From Hyphomicrobiales bacterium (GTDB taxonomy: Bacteria; Pseudomonadota; Alphaproteobacteria; Rhizobiales; Rhizobiaceae), in assembly GCA_900474095.1 (NCBI GenBank), contig UCOA01000067.1, positions 22,500-86,499 of the forward strand: a stretch of 64,000 nucleotides of DNA, read 5' to 3'. The translations under genes were made by a program, and so were the position numbers. Of the stretch, positions 27,023 through 37,422 are shown one piece after another. Each line of letters begins with the position of its first letter. Within the stretch, counting starts at the first letter, position 1. Below the pieces are notes generated by a model. It was not told where the DNA came from. It worked only from the letters and a program-made list of their open reading frames with translations, and did not search any database.

Positions 27023-27781
27023 TCAGAACGAAAGATCGAGGACGCGGTCCTCGAAGAGGCGGTTGCGGGAGCCTTCGAGATGAAGTCGCATCGCCCTTTC
27101 CGCATCCTCCGCGCGGCCATCGGCAATCGCCCGATAGATTGCGTTGTGCTCCTCGAAGACTTTCTCCAGGCCGAGCCTCGGTCCCATCAGCGACAGGCCA
27201 TGCAGATGCATACCGACAGCGATGTGCGGTTTGAGGGCCTCGATCGAAGCCGTATAGTAGTGATTGTTGGCCGCTTCGGTGACGCATCGATGGAACACGA
27301 AATCCGCGTCGGTGCGATGAAGCTGGTGGCTCGTCGCCTCGCGCAGATCGGCAAGGGCAGCAGCAATCTTCTGGAGGGCAGCTTCGTCGCGTCGCTGAGC
27401 GGCGAAAAACGCCGCCGCGGGCTCGATCGTGAGGCGAAACTCGTAACAACGCTGGATGTCGGCGATCGTCTTGACCGGCGAATAGGCGAGATGCGTTGCA
27501 GGCGACGCCTGTGCACTGACGAAGGTGCCGGCGCCCTGCCGCGAATAGACCATGCCTTCTTCGCGCAGACGACCAAGCGCGTCCCGAACGATGGGCCGGG
27601 AGACCCCCATCATCGCGGCAAGTTCGTGTTCCCCCGGCAGGCGGGAGTCCGGCGGGTAGTTGCCGGAGCGGATGCGCTCGCGCAATTGATCGAAGACGCG
27701 GTCAACCAGCCGGACTGATTTCCCTCGCTCTGGTTTGGCGGCCTGGCCGGGCTCTCCGATTGAGGGGGCATCTTGCGCCAT
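27023..27781 (-). CDS. GntR-family (FadR subfamily) transcriptional regulator
   Basis: The ATG at 27781 (MAQDAPSIGE) is chosen; longer versions would run into the preceding gene. In 252 residues, the N-terminal winged helix reads RVFDQLRERIRSGNYPPDSR, LPGEHELAAMMGVSRPIVRDAL and GMVYSRQGAGTFV. The C-terminal FCD ligand domain has the metal-binding pattern of His residues (DADFVFHRCV, HIAVGMHLHG, DAERAMRLHLEGS). Last gene of the leftward operon, five bases after the DUF1537 kinase; it is probably the pathway's own repressor, responding to a sugar acid. Candidate operators are at 34813 and 37084. Confidence 0.92.
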   Translation of the reverse strand: MAQDAPSIGEPGQAAKPERGKSVRLVDRVFDQLRERIRSGNYPPDSRLPGEHELAAMMGVSRPIVRDALGRLREEGMVYSRQGAGTFVSAQASPATHLAYSPVKTIADIQRCYEFRLTIEPAAAFFAAQRRDEAALQKIAAALADLREATSHQLHRTDADFVFHRCVTEAANNHYYTASIEALKPHIAVGMHLHGLSLMGPRLGLEKVFEEHNAIYRAIADGRAEDAERAMRLHLEGSRNRLFEDRVLDLSF

Positions 27782-27786
27782 TTTCT

Positions 27787-28890
27787 TCACCACGCCTGTT
27801 TTTCGCTCCTTGCCCCGTCGGACGTCCTCTGGCTTAGCAGATTCTCCGGAACGAGTTTTAGCAAAGAATTGATATTGCCGAAGCCCCCCGATTTTACGGC
27901 ACAACGGATTGTACGGCCATGCGGATCCTTTATCTCGAACCAGGGGATGCCGGCCTCGATCTCGCCCCTCGGGATCAGCACAGTGGCGCCGAGTCGCTTC
28001 AGGATGGCAAGCGCGGTATCGCCGCCGCCCATCATGATCATCTCCGGCTGTGTCCGTTCAACCGTTGTGCAGATACCCTCTGCAAAGTGCGCTGCGACCG
28101 TTTCGGGCGGGGCTGACTGGTCTCCGCAACATCGTGCCAGCGCAGGAAGCTGAGTGATGGCGCCAGGCAGTAGTTCGCCAGCCGGCGCGTCGGCGATTAA
28201 GACGAGCCGACATGTGTTGGCAATATGCTCGATCTGTGCGCTCGTGATCGGATCACGCGATCCGAAGGCAAACAGGGTCTTTGCGGACGGTGCAAACGTT
28301 GCGGGCGCTGACACCGATTTTGCCAGAGACCGGGCAAAGGCGCCGCCAAGCCCGCGCGCGCCGACGGCGACGGTCGTGGTCCAATCGGTGCGACGCACCA
28401 GATCGTCCAGTTCGTCATCGCTGGATGTGTCGCAAATGTCTACCGAAAAGAAATTGGGCGGAAATATCGGCCGAATTGGTAAAGGCGTTGCCACGCCGCG
28501 GCCCGTGACCGCGCCGTTCACCGTGAAGCGCTGCTGATCGGGAATGGCGGGCGCAACTGTGATTGTTCCGCGGTCCGTTGCACTGGCGAGCGCGATGCTT
28601 TCGGCGGCGACGTTGCCCTTCAGTCGGGAATCGATCTTCTTGAAGAGAATAAGAGAGGTTTCTGCGCCGATCGATGCAGCAACAGCATCGATCCTCGCTG
28701 CGGCTTCATCCGCCGAAAAGGCACGCGACGCCGTGTTGACCACGAGGACATCGGGGCTGCCAGCCAATGCCTCGGCCAGCGCCTCTATGTCGATCGCCAC
28801 CGCCACGGTGAGACCGGCCTCGACAAAAGGCGTGCCGGTATCGAGCGCACCCGTCAGGTCGTCGGCGATGATGGCGACTTGCAGCGTCAT
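27787..28890 (-). CDS. DUF1537 four-carbon acid-sugar kinase
   Basis: 367 residues from ATG 28890, overlapping the upstream stop by ATGA. The N-terminal domain starts with IIADDLTGALDTG, the diagnostic DUF1537 motif, and has FKKIDSRLKGNV; the C-terminal domain has MMGGGDTALAILKRLGA and GIPWFEIKDPHGRTIRCAVKSGGFG for nucleotide binding. Characterised members phosphorylate D-threonate, L-threonate, D-erythronate or related C4 acids at C4. With a PdxA2-like dehydrogenase 10 kb away in the same cluster, D-threonate kinase activity is the best guess. The C-terminus is about 40 residues shorter than many members. Confidence 0.9.
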   Translation of the reverse strand: MTLQVAIIADDLTGALDTGTPFVEAGLTVAVAIDIEALAEALAGSPDVLVVNTASRAFSADEAAARIDAVAASIGAETSLILFKKIDSRLKGNVAAESIALASATDRGTITVAPAIPDQQRFTVNGAVTGRGVATPLPIRPIFPPNFFSVDICDTSSDDELDDLVRRTDWTTTVAVGARGLGGAFARSLAKSVSAPATFAPSAKTLFAFGSRDPITSAQIEHIANTCRLVLIADAPAGELLPGAITQLPALARCCGDQSAPPETVAAHFAEGICTTVERTQPEMIMMGGGDTALAILKRLGATVLIPRGEIEAGIPWFEIKDPHGRTIRCAVKSGGFGNINSLLKLVPENLLSQRTSDGARSEKQAW

Positions 28891-29878
28891 CCAGGCAATC
28901 CCTCGGTGACGGCATGACAGGCAACCATGTGACCGGGACGGGCCTCGCGCCATTCGGGCACGACCTTGCCGCAGACCTCCATGGCAATCGGGCAGCGGGT
29001 ATGGAAGCGACAACCCGAAGGTGGTGATAGCGGGCTCGGCACGTCGCCCTGCAAAATCTGCCGCTTGCGGCTGCGCTCGTGGGCGGGATCGGCTTCCGGC
29101 ACGGCCGAAAGAAGCGCCTTGGTATAGGGGTGCAGCGGATGCTCGAACAGTTCCTCGCGCGTCGCCAGTTCTGCCAGGCGACCGAGATACATGACGCCGA
29201 CCCGATCGCTGATATGGCGGACCACCGCAAGGTCATGGGCGATGAAGAGGTAGGTCAGTCCATATTTCTGCTGCAGATCCAGAAGCAGGTTGATGATCTG
29301 TGCCTGAACGGAAACGTCGAGCGCCGAGATTGCCTCGTCGCAGACGATGAATTTCGGCTGGCAGGCAAGGGCGCGGGCGATCGCCACGCGCTGACGCTGC
29401 CCGCCGGACAGTTCGTGCGGGTAGCGCGAGGCGAAGCGTGGTGGCAGACCGACATCGGCGAGCAGTTCGGAAATCTTCTGCGGCAGTTCCGCCTTGGTCG
29501 CGAGCTTGTGGAAGAGGATCGGCTCGCCGACAGCCTCGCCGATGGTCATGCGCGGGTTGAGCGTCGAATAGGGGTCCTGGAAGACGATCTGAAGCTGACG
29601 CCGATAGGGGCGCATCGCTTTTTCATCGAGCTCGACGATGTTCCTTCCCTGATAGATGACCTTGCCTCCGGTCGCCTTGTGCAGGTTGAGAAGCGTGAAG
29701 CCGGTGGTCGACTTGCCGCAGCCGGATTCGCCGACGAGGCTCAGGGTTTCGCCTTCAAGTATTTCGAAGTTGACGTCGTCCAACGCATGCACGGTCGCCG
29801 CACGCTCGCCGAAGGCGCCAAGCCGGACGTGGAAATGTTTGACCAGATTTTCGATGCGCATCAGCGGTTGGGCACCCA

Positions 29879-29879
<1 letters not shown>
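28887..29879 (-). CDS. Peptide/oligosaccharide ABC transporter ATPase (DppF-like)
   Basis: 330 residues from ATG 29879. Walker A GESGCGKST, Q-loop QIVFQDPYSTLNPR, signature ELSGGQRQRVAIARALA, Walker B FIVCDEAISALDVS, and the C-terminal oligopeptide-type extension GCRFHTRCPIAMEVC, whose Cys cluster is typical of Opp/Dpp ATPases. Pairs with the next gene as a heterodimeric engine on the cytoplasmic side of the importer. Coupled by overlap to both neighbours. Confidence 0.93.
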
Positions 29880-30900
<1,021 letters not shown>

Positions 30901-30904
<4 letters not shown>

Positions 30905-31863
30905 TTCGCTCCGCGCGGATTGAGGGCATCGTTGAGACCATCGCCGAGGAACGAGAAGGCGACAGAGGCAAGACCGAGGACGGCGGCGGGGGCAGCCAGC
31001 AGATGCGGATAGTGCTGCCAGACGCGCAGGCCGTCGGAGATCATGTTGCCCCAGCTCGGGGTAGGCGGGTTCACCCCGACGCCGAGGAACGAGAAGGCAC
31101 TTTCAAGCACCATGGCCGTACCAAGACCGGCACTGACGGCAACGATCAGCGGTCCCAGCGCATTCGGCACCACATAGCGCATGAGGATGATGCGGTTGGT
31201 GAGGCCAAGCGCCTGCGCTGCGGTAATATAGGGCCGCGAGCGGATCGACAGGACCTGCGCGCGAACGAGGCGCGCATAGGGCGGCCAGGAAATCAGCGCC
31301 ATCGAGCCGAAGACGAGCAGGAAATCGACCCAGACCGTTTCTCGATAGATCGGGTTCAGCGTCACCAGATACCGGCCCTCCATCCAGCTGGAGATCGGCG
31401 ACTTCAGCGAGGCATTGATGACGACGACCAGCAAAAGGTTGGGGATCGACATGGTCATGTCGGTCAGCCACATGACGATCTTGTCGAGCAGGCCACCGAA
31501 GAAGCCTGCCATCGCGCCGAGAGAAACGCCAATGAGAACGGCGATGAAGGTGACGACGACGGCCACGAGAAAAGCGGTTCGCGTGCCATAGACGACGCGG
31601 CTGAACACGTCGCGGCCGAGATCGTCCGTGCCGAAAAGATGCGACATCGAGGGCGCGAGGTTGCGCGCGCTCAGGTCCTGGCTGAGGAAGTCATAGGGCG
31701 TAAGGTATGGGCCAAAAGCCGCGGTGAAGGCGAGGATGACGACGACCATAAGGCCGAAGACGGCAAGCCGGTTGCGGCGCAGCCGGTGCCATGCGTCGCG
31801 CCACAGGCTGACGGGCGGCTCAACATCGGTTTCGGCAGGGGTGGTCACGGGAACGACGGACAT
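30901..31863 (-). CDS. ABC transporter permease (DppC-like)
   Basis: 320 residues. One N-terminal transmembrane helix (LAVFGLMVVVILAFTAAFG), the DLGRDVFSRVVYGTRTAF segment characteristic of OppC/DppC, and five further helices. The EAA loop is AAQALGLTNRIILMRYVVPN, which contacts the ATPases. The gene starts two bases after the preceding permease stop. Inner-membrane subunit. Confidence 0.93.
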
Positions 31864-31865
31864 GG

Positions 31866-32822
31866 TCAGCGGCTCCTTCTGATATCGTTGGCGCGCGGGT
31901 CGAGCAGCGGATAGAGCACGTCGACCAGAAGATTGGAGATCATGACCAGGAACGAACCGATCAACGTGACGGCGAGAATGACCGGATAGTCGGTATTGGT
32001 GAGCGCTTTCACGGTCAGGCGGCCAAGGCCCGGCAGGCCAAAAACGAGCTCGACGAATATGGCGCCGTTGACAATGGTGATCATGATCAGGCCGAGCTGG
32101 GTGACGACGGGCGTCAGCACCGGGCGCAGGATATGGCGAAGGGCTACCATCGTTTCCGGTACGCCCTTGGCGCGAGCGGTACGCACGAAATCCTCCGACA
32201 GCACCTCGATCACGGCAGCACGGGTCTGGCGCACGATCAATGCAATCGGCTGGAAGGAAAGGACAAACAGCGGCAAGAGGATGCGAACGTCGAAGATGCC
32301 GCCCCAGCCGTAGGGAACAGCAGAACCGGGCAGAACCAGGATCAGAAGAACCATCAGCATCGGCCCCGCGACATAAGCCGGGATCGCCCAGAGAAACAGG
32401 GCCGAACCGAGAATGGCATAGTCGGTACGGGTGTTCTGGTTCAGTGCCGCGATCAGCCCGAGCGGAATGGCAACGACGGCAGTGAGAATGACGGAACAGA
32501 GTGCCAGCTTGAAGGAAACGGGGGCCGCGGCCGAGACCATCGCCCAGACGGAACGGCCAGAACTCAGCGAATTTCCGAAATTACCGTGCAGCAGGTTCCA
32601 GATATAGCTGCCGAACTGGACGAGGAACGGCCGGTTGAGGCCCGCACTCTCCCGGATCGCCTCGATGCGTTCGGGGTTGTAGGCAACGTCGCCGGGCGCG
32701 CGCAGGAAGATCAGCTTGATCGGGTCGCCGGCGCCATAATAGGCGAGCGCATAGACCCCGAGCATAACGAGCAGGACGGAGGGAATCCAGACGACGAAAC
32801 GGGTCGCAATGTAGCGCAGCAT
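31866..32822 (-). CDS. ABC transporter permease (DppB-like)
   Basis: 318 residues from ATG 32822, which gives the standard start MLRYIATRFVVWIPSVLLVM. The periplasmic loop between helices 1 and 2 has NPERIEAIRESAGLNRPFLVQ and WNLLHGNFGNSL, as in DppB. The EAA loop is TARAKGVPETMVALRHILRP. It is separated from the binding-protein gene by 127 bases that hold a strong hairpin, a common way of lowering permease expression relative to the binding protein. Confidence 0.93.
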   Translation of the reverse strand: MLRYIATRFVVWIPSVLLVMLGVYALAYYGAGDPIKLIFLRAPGDVAYNPERIEAIRESAGLNRPFLVQFGSYIWNLLHGNFGNSLSSGRSVWAMVSAAAPVSFKLALCSVILTAVVAIPLGLIAALNQNTRTDYAILGSALFLWAIPAYVAGPMLMVLLILVLPGSAVPYGWGGIFDVRILLPLFVLSFQPIALIVRQTRAAVIEVLSEDFVRTARAKGVPETMVALRHILRPVLTPVVTQLGLIMITIVNGAIFVELVFGLPGLGRLTVKALTNTDYPVILAVTLIGSFLVMISNLLVDVLYPLLDPRANDIRRSR

Positions 32823-32901
32823 GGCAGTCTCCCACCTGGTGTTCAGAAGATGAAGCGTCGAGGGGCGCAAGCTCGCGCTGTCATACTCCAACATGCGAAA
32901 T

Positions 32902-32932
32902 CTGTGCGGAAGCGGCTTGCGCTCCCGCACAG
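32902..32932 (-). other. Intercistronic hairpin between binding-protein and permease genes
   Basis: On the plus strand CTGTGCGGAAGCG, loop GCTTG, CGCTCCCGCACAG: a 13-base-pair stem with one mismatch. No U-run follows on the transcribed strand, so it is more likely an mRNA-processing or stabilising structure than a full terminator. Confidence 0.6.
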
Positions 32933-32949
32933 GCTGGTGACCGTCTGGC

Positions 32950-34602
32950 TCAAGCGACCGAGATGTCCCAAGGCGCCACGACCTGCCAGTCGAGGTTCTT
33001 GTCAATGCCGATCACCTTGTCCGTTGCCCAGCGCGACATGGCCTGGGCGTACCAGGGAATGAAGGTCCAGTCCTCGCGGAAGGCCTTCTGGGCTTCTTGC
33101 GCAAGCGCAACACGTTGCGGATCATCCACCGCCTTGGTGGCGGCTTCGGCAAGAAGGCTGTCGACCTTGTCGTTCTTGTAGCCGCCAAGCTTGTTCTGCG
33201 CATTCGAGGAGGTCGAAGCGATGGAACCGGCAAGATAGGAGACGGCATCGGGAACGCGTGTGCCGACATCGTCGCGGAAAATCTGCACCGCGTTCTGGTC
33301 TGGACCGGCATAGGCATCCTGCTGTGGCTTCATGTCGACGGCGGTGATGCCGAGGTTCTGGCGCCATTGTTCGGCGATGAACTGTGCAGCCGCCTCGATT
33401 GCCGGGCCGGAAATGCCGACGAACAGAAGTTTGGGCAGACGCTCCGGTCCGCCATAGCTTGATTCCGCCAGCAGCTTCTTTGCGCCCTCCGGATCGTAAG
33501 GATAGGGCTCGAAGCCGGAATTGTCGGCGCCGGGCACGGAGTTGAGAACCTGATCCGTCTTCTTGTGCGGGCCATCCGGGAAGGATGCCTTCATCAAGCC
33601 TTCGCGGTCAACGGCCATGATCAGCGCCTGGCGCACCTTCGGATCGTCCATCGGCGCGCGCGACGCATTGAACCAGAAGTGCTGGCTGGTCGGGATCAGC
33701 GGCCCTTCGGCAAAGCTGGTGCCGAGGTCCTGCACGATGGTGGAGGTGACAAGTTCGGTATGCGCATTGTATTCGCCGGACTTCAGAAGCGATGTTGCCG
33801 TGACATTGTCCTCGATCGAGTCGATCTCGATGCGGGCGAGTTTCGGTTTCGGGCCGAAGAAATTCTCGTTCGGCTCGAACACCAGCTTGCCGGCGTCAAG
33901 GTCGATGCTGGTCAGCTTGAACGGACCGGAAGAGACTGCGCCGCTGTCGGGCATGTACCAGTCGGCGACTTCCTCGCCGTCCTCGCCGCGCGATTGCGAC
34001 GCCTTAGTGATCGGAGCGATATGGTTGGCAAGACGCATGAAGAAGATCGGATCGGCGTCGGCCAGCGTGACGACGACCGTGCCTTCGTCGGGCGCCGCGA
34101 TACCGGAAATTTCCTTGGCTTTGCCGGCGCTGACGTCGGCGTAGCCGGCGACCTTGCTCAGCACCTGATCGGCGCGCTGGTTCTTGGTGTTCGGCATGGC
34201 CGAGACGTTCCATGAGCCCTTCACGTCCTCAGCGGTGATCTTGCTGCCGTCGGAGAAGACGGCCTTCGGGTCGATCTTGAAAGTCCAGGTCTTGTTGTCG
34301 GCAGCTGGTTCCCAGCTTGTAAAGACGTAAGGGTGCAGTTCGCCCTTGCTGTCGAAATACATCGGCGCCGCCCACCAGGCCGAGTTCCAGCGGTATGGCG
34401 GGCCGCCACCGCGCAGCGGCGACCAATCCTGGTTGAAGGCAGGATGCGCGACCTTGAGCACCTGGCCTTCCTGCGCCACGACGATGCGAGCATTCAGGCC
34501 GAACAGGCCAAGGGCCACACTCGTGCCAAGTCCGAGTTTCAAGGTGTCGCGGCGCGTCATCTGCGGCTTTGACGAGCCGGTACCATCGTTTCTATTAGAC
34601 AT
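32950..34602 (-). CDS. Family 5 extracellular solute-binding protein, Tat-type signal
   Basis: 550 residues from ATG 34602. The N-terminus carries a twin-arginine signal, MTRRDTLKLGLGTSVALGLF, ending near VVAQ. The mature protein has the SBP_bac_5 pattern: WTFKIDPKAVFSDGSKITAEDV, AMPNTKNQ, RQALIMAVDREGLMKASF, FIAEQWRQNLGITAVDMK. Family 5 proteins bind peptides but also oligosaccharides and opines. It is the first gene of the leftward operon and faces the aldolase gene across the control region. Exported folded to the periplasm. Confidence 0.92.
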   Translation of the reverse strand: MSNRNDGTGSSKPQMTRRDTLKLGLGTSVALGLFGLNARIVVAQEGQVLKVAHPAFNQDWSPLRGGGPPYRWNSAWWAAPMYFDSKGELHPYVFTSWEPAADNKTWTFKIDPKAVFSDGSKITAEDVKGSWNVSAMPNTKNQRADQVLSKVAGYADVSAGKAKEISGIAAPDEGTVVVTLADADPIFFMRLANHIAPITKASQSRGEDGEEVADWYMPDSGAVSSGPFKLTSIDLDAGKLVFEPNENFFGPKPKLARIEIDSIEDNVTATSLLKSGEYNAHTELVTSTIVQDLGTSFAEGPLIPTSQHFWFNASRAPMDDPKVRQALIMAVDREGLMKASFPDGPHKKTDQVLNSVPGADNSGFEPYPYDPEGAKKLLAESSYGGPERLPKLLFVGISGPAIEAAAQFIAEQWRQNLGITAVDMKPQQDAYAGPDQNAVQIFRDDVGTRVPDAVSYLAGSIASTSSNAQNKLGGYKNDKVDSLLAEAATKAVDDPQRVALAQEAQKAFREDWTFIPWYAQAMSRWATDKVIGIDKNLDWQVVAPWDISVA

Positions 34603-34689
34603 CTGATCCTCCCATAGATGCAGTCATCGCGCCCTCCATCTGCCTGGTTCCCGACAGGTTGCCGCGCCATGATGAGATCAGACACTGAA

Positions 34690-34716
34690 TTGATATTGTA
34701 AATATGTCAATATTAA
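34690..34716. promoter_or_regulatory. AT-rich inverted repeat upstream of the binding-protein gene
   Basis: TTGATATTG (34690-34698), nine-base spacer, CAATATTAA (34708-34716); eight of nine pairs match. It lies 88 bases upstream of the binding-protein start and may be an operator or simply part of an AT-rich promoter. Confidence 0.4.
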
Positions 34717-34812
34717 TTCTTTGTGGTTTATCGAGCGACGATAGCGTCGAGGAGAAATTCATTATAAATCAATGGCATATTTTTTCTTATGAATTTTCAG
34801 GCTGAAATTTTT

Positions 34813-34829
34813 CTTGACAAGTTGTCAGG
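34813..34829. promoter_or_regulatory. Palindromic operator candidate, copy 1
   Basis: CTTGACAAGTTGTCAGG contains the perfect 13-base palindrome TGACAAGTTGTCA (34815-34827). The 11-mer TTGACAAGTTG recurs exactly in the palindrome at 37084-37103. It lies 70 bases upstream of the aldolase start in the divergent control region. Proposed binding site for the cluster's GntR regulator. Confidence 0.5.
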
Positions 34830-34898
34830 ATTGCGGAAAAAAGCCGAATGCCTTTGGCGGTTCAGATCGAAAAGCGTCAGGCAGGAGGAGTTCGCCGG

Positions 34899-35804
34899 AT
34901 GGCCATTCACGAGATAAGCGGCGTGTACAGCGCTGCCACCACACCGCTCAATGCCGATTATACCGCGGACCTCGGCCTTTTTACCGCCCATTGCCAGCGC
35001 CTGCTCGACGAGGGATGCCATGGTGTGGCGCTGCTGGGTACGACCGGCGAGGCCAATTCGTTTTCCACAGTGGAGCGCCGACAGATCCTCGAGGCTGCGC
35101 TGAAGTCCGGCATTTCCGCCAGTCAGCTGATGCCCGGGACCGGCGTTGCCGCGATACCGGAGACAATCGAGTTGACCCGGCATGCGTTGTCGGTCGACGT
35201 GACCCGCGTCGTCATGCTGCCGCCCTTCTATTACAAGGGTGTTTCAGACGACGGGCTTTTTGCGGCCTATGCGCGGATCATCGAGACGATCGCCGACGAC
35301 CGGCTCCGTATCGTGCTCTATCACATCCCCCAGGTTTCCGGCATCCCGCTGACGCTGTCGCTGATCGGCCGCCTGATCAAGGCATTCCCGAATACGGTGG
35401 TTGGGATCAAGGATTCCGCCGGTGATTTTGCCAATATGCAGGCCCTTGTCACTGCTTTCCCGGGTTTTTCGGTGCTTGCCGGCGCAGATCCGCTCCTCTT
35501 GCCGCTGATCAAGGCCGGCGGCGCCGGTTGCATCACCGCCACGTCCAACCTGGTCGCAGCTTCCCTGCGGATCGTCTATGATCACGCGAATGACCCGTCC
35601 CGTGCGGGTGAGGTCGAGGCGGCGCAGGCACGCATCGGCGCCTATCGCTCCCTCTCCAATTCCTATGTCCAGATCCCGACGATCAAGGCGATGGTGGGAT
35701 TGAAGAGCGGCAATGCCGCCTGGGGGCTCCCGCGTCCGCCATTGATGGCGCTGAGCGCTGCCGAACAGGCAGATCTCGCAACCAAATTCGCGCAATTGCC
35801 TTGA
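34899..35804 (+). CDS. DapA-family (dihydrodipicolinate synthase/N-acetylneuraminate lyase) aldolase
   Basis: 301 residues from ATG 34899, preceded by GGAGGAG. TIM-barrel Schiff-base aldolase: substrate carboxylate loop GTTGEANS, catalytic Tyr in YHIPQVSG, Schiff-base Lys in VGIKDSAGD. It is a member of the pyruvate-dependent class, not necessarily lysine biosynthetic. It starts a rightward operon with the sialidase-like gene 12 bases downstream. In this setting it most likely cleaves a 2-keto-3-deoxy sugar acid to pyruvate and an aldehyde; the exact substrate is inference. Confidence 0.88.
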   Translation: MAIHEISGVYSAATTPLNADYTADLGLFTAHCQRLLDEGCHGVALLGTTGEANSFSTVERRQILEAALKSGISASQLMPGTGVAAIPETIELTRHALSVDVTRVVMLPPFYYKGVSDDGLFAAYARIIETIADDRLRIVLYHIPQVSGIPLTLSLIGRLIKAFPNTVVGIKDSAGDFANMQALVTAFPGFSVLAGADPLLLPLIKAGGAGCITATSNLVAASLRIVYDHANDPSRAGEVEAAQARIGAYRSLSNSYVQIPTIKAMVGLKSGNAAWGLPRPPLMALSAAEQADLATKFAQLP

Positions 35805-35816
35805 GGAGCGATCAAT

Positions 35817-37007
35817 ATGCTGACGACCTCCGGCCTTCGGCCTGACGAGATTCCGGCGTTGATGAACGGTGCGCTTGCGCCGCACCGCCTGGAAAACGGG
35901 CGTTTCGAGGCGTTTCTGCCGTCGCCGTGCGTGCAAAATCATGCCGCAAATCTCGCATTCCTGCCCGACGGCACGCTCGCTTGCGTCTGGTTCGGGGGCA
36001 CGATGGAAGGGATGGGCGATATCTCGATCTACATGTCACGGCTGGCGCCAGGGGCGTCCTTGTGGTCGCAGCCCGAGAAGATGTCGGACGATCCGCAAAA
36101 ATCGGAGCAGAACCCGCTTCTTTTCACCGCTCCGGACGGCAAGGTCTGGCTGATCTTCACGTCGCAGACCTCGGGAAACCAGGACGGCGCTATCGTCAAG
36201 CGACGGATCTCTGCCGACGGCGGCCGGACCTTCGGCCCGGTCGACATTCTTTGCGATATTCCCGGCACATTCGTGCGCCAGCCGATCATCGTCAACGCAA
36301 AAGGAACCTGGCTTCTTCCCGCGTTCCGCTGCATTGGCGTGCCGGGAACCCGCTGGACCGGCGATGCCGATACCGCAGCGGTTCTCGTCTCGCGAGATGC
36401 CGGGGAAAGCTGGGCGATGGTCGACGTGCCCGACAGTATCGGCGCGGTGCACATGAATATCGTCCCGCAGGGCGGCGCGCGGATGGTCGCTTATTACCGC
36501 AACCGTTTTGCCGAGCAGATCCTGCGCAGCGTGTCGGACGACGACGGCATGTGCTGGAGCGCGCCGGAACCGATTAATCTGCCGAACAACAATTCATCGA
36601 TCCAGGCGGTCGGCTTTTCAAGTGGGCGGATCGCCATCGTCTATAACCATTCCAACGCCTCGACGTCGGACGATCGACGCCATTCGCTCTATGACGAGAT
36701 CGAAACGGATGGAGGGGCGCAAGGTGATAAACCCGAGACCGCCGTCGTCTCCAAGGGGCGCAAGGCAGTCTGGGGCGTTCCCCGCTCGCCGATGAGTCTC
36801 GCCTTCTCTGATGATGGAGGCCAAACGTTCGGTGGCCGGCGTGATCTCGACACCGGTGACGGCTATTGCCTGACCAACAATTCGAAGGACGCGCTCAATC
36901 GGGAATATTCCTATCCCTCGCTCGTCGAAGGACCGGATGGGGCGTTACACGTCGCCTATACCTATTATCGCCGTGCCATCAAATATGTGCGCTTGGCGTC
37001 CCATTGA
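35817..37007 (+). CDS. BNR-repeat sialidase-like glycosidase, cytoplasmic
   Basis: 396 residues with four Asp-box motifs (SADGGRTF, SRDAGESW, SDDDGMCW, SDDGGQTF) spread along a six-bladed propeller, and FGGTMEGMGDISIYMSRL in the first blade, as in the BNR/neuraminidase-2 family. There is no signal peptide or membrane anchor, so it acts on imported substrate. The sequence does not prove sialic acid specificity: members of the wider superfamily release other 2-keto-3-deoxy acids. Together with the adjacent aldolase it suggests hydrolysis of a glycoside of such an acid followed by cleavage. Confidence 0.8.
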   Translation: MLTTSGLRPDEIPALMNGALAPHRLENGRFEAFLPSPCVQNHAANLAFLPDGTLACVWFGGTMEGMGDISIYMSRLAPGASLWSQPEKMSDDPQKSEQNPLLFTAPDGKVWLIFTSQTSGNQDGAIVKRRISADGGRTFGPVDILCDIPGTFVRQPIIVNAKGTWLLPAFRCIGVPGTRWTGDADTAAVLVSRDAGESWAMVDVPDSIGAVHMNIVPQGGARMVAYYRNRFAEQILRSVSDDDGMCWSAPEPINLPNNNSSIQAVGFSSGRIAIVYNHSNASTSDDRRHSLYDEIETDGGAQGDKPETAVVSKGRKAVWGVPRSPMSLAFSDDGGQTFGGRRDLDTGDGYCLTNNSKDALNREYSYPSLVEGPDGALHVAYTYYRRAIKYVRLASH

Positions 37008-37422
37008 GAGCTCGGTCCTGCCGAGCCGCTACGCTGATCGGCAGGCGTCTCAATTCAGGCAAGACGCCTTGTTCCGCTCCAACGTTTGACAAGTTGGTCA
37101 AACGGCGCCCATTCAGGGTACCATGGCGGGGCAAAGCTCGTTTGTTTACACGGTATTTTACAGGTCAGACATGGCAACCGAACGTGGTCGTCACAAACAG
37201 CCGAGCGGTTACGACAGATACGTACTGTGTTAAAATGTGCAATGATCATAACCTGTTGATTGGTAATATTAAAACAACATGCTCGGGCATTGCCCCTCGG
37301 TGACGCAGAAAAGCTGGATGGCACCAAGTTATCTATTGCCAAGGAAGCCTGCCGTGTGTAACAAATTTACATGTTGTCGCGGGCGCTCGATGGGCGCATA
37401 CGCCTAGACGCGAGGATCCATC
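37008..37422. other. Intergenic control region before the alcohol dehydrogenase gene
   Basis: 415 bases with no credible gene. It holds the palindrome at 37084-37103. The remainder is AT-richer (37.14-37.28 kb) and could contain a promoter; no sure -35/-10 pair is claimed. Confidence 0.5.
37084..37103. promoter_or_regulatory. Palindromic operator candidate, copy 2
   Basis: GTTTGAC-AAGTTG-GTCAAAC, a perfect 7-base inverted repeat with a six-base spacer. It shares the 11-mer TTGACAAGTTG (37086-37096) with copy 1 at 34814-34824. Placed upstream of the dehydrogenase operon, it suggests the two rightward operons share one regulator. Confidence 0.5.

Noticed and set aside
35244..35942. Long minus-strand frame of 232 codons opposite the aldolase and sialidase genes
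   Set aside because: It is the antisense shadow of strongly supported genes, with Arg/Gln/Gly-rich translation typical of such shadows in GC-rich DNA.
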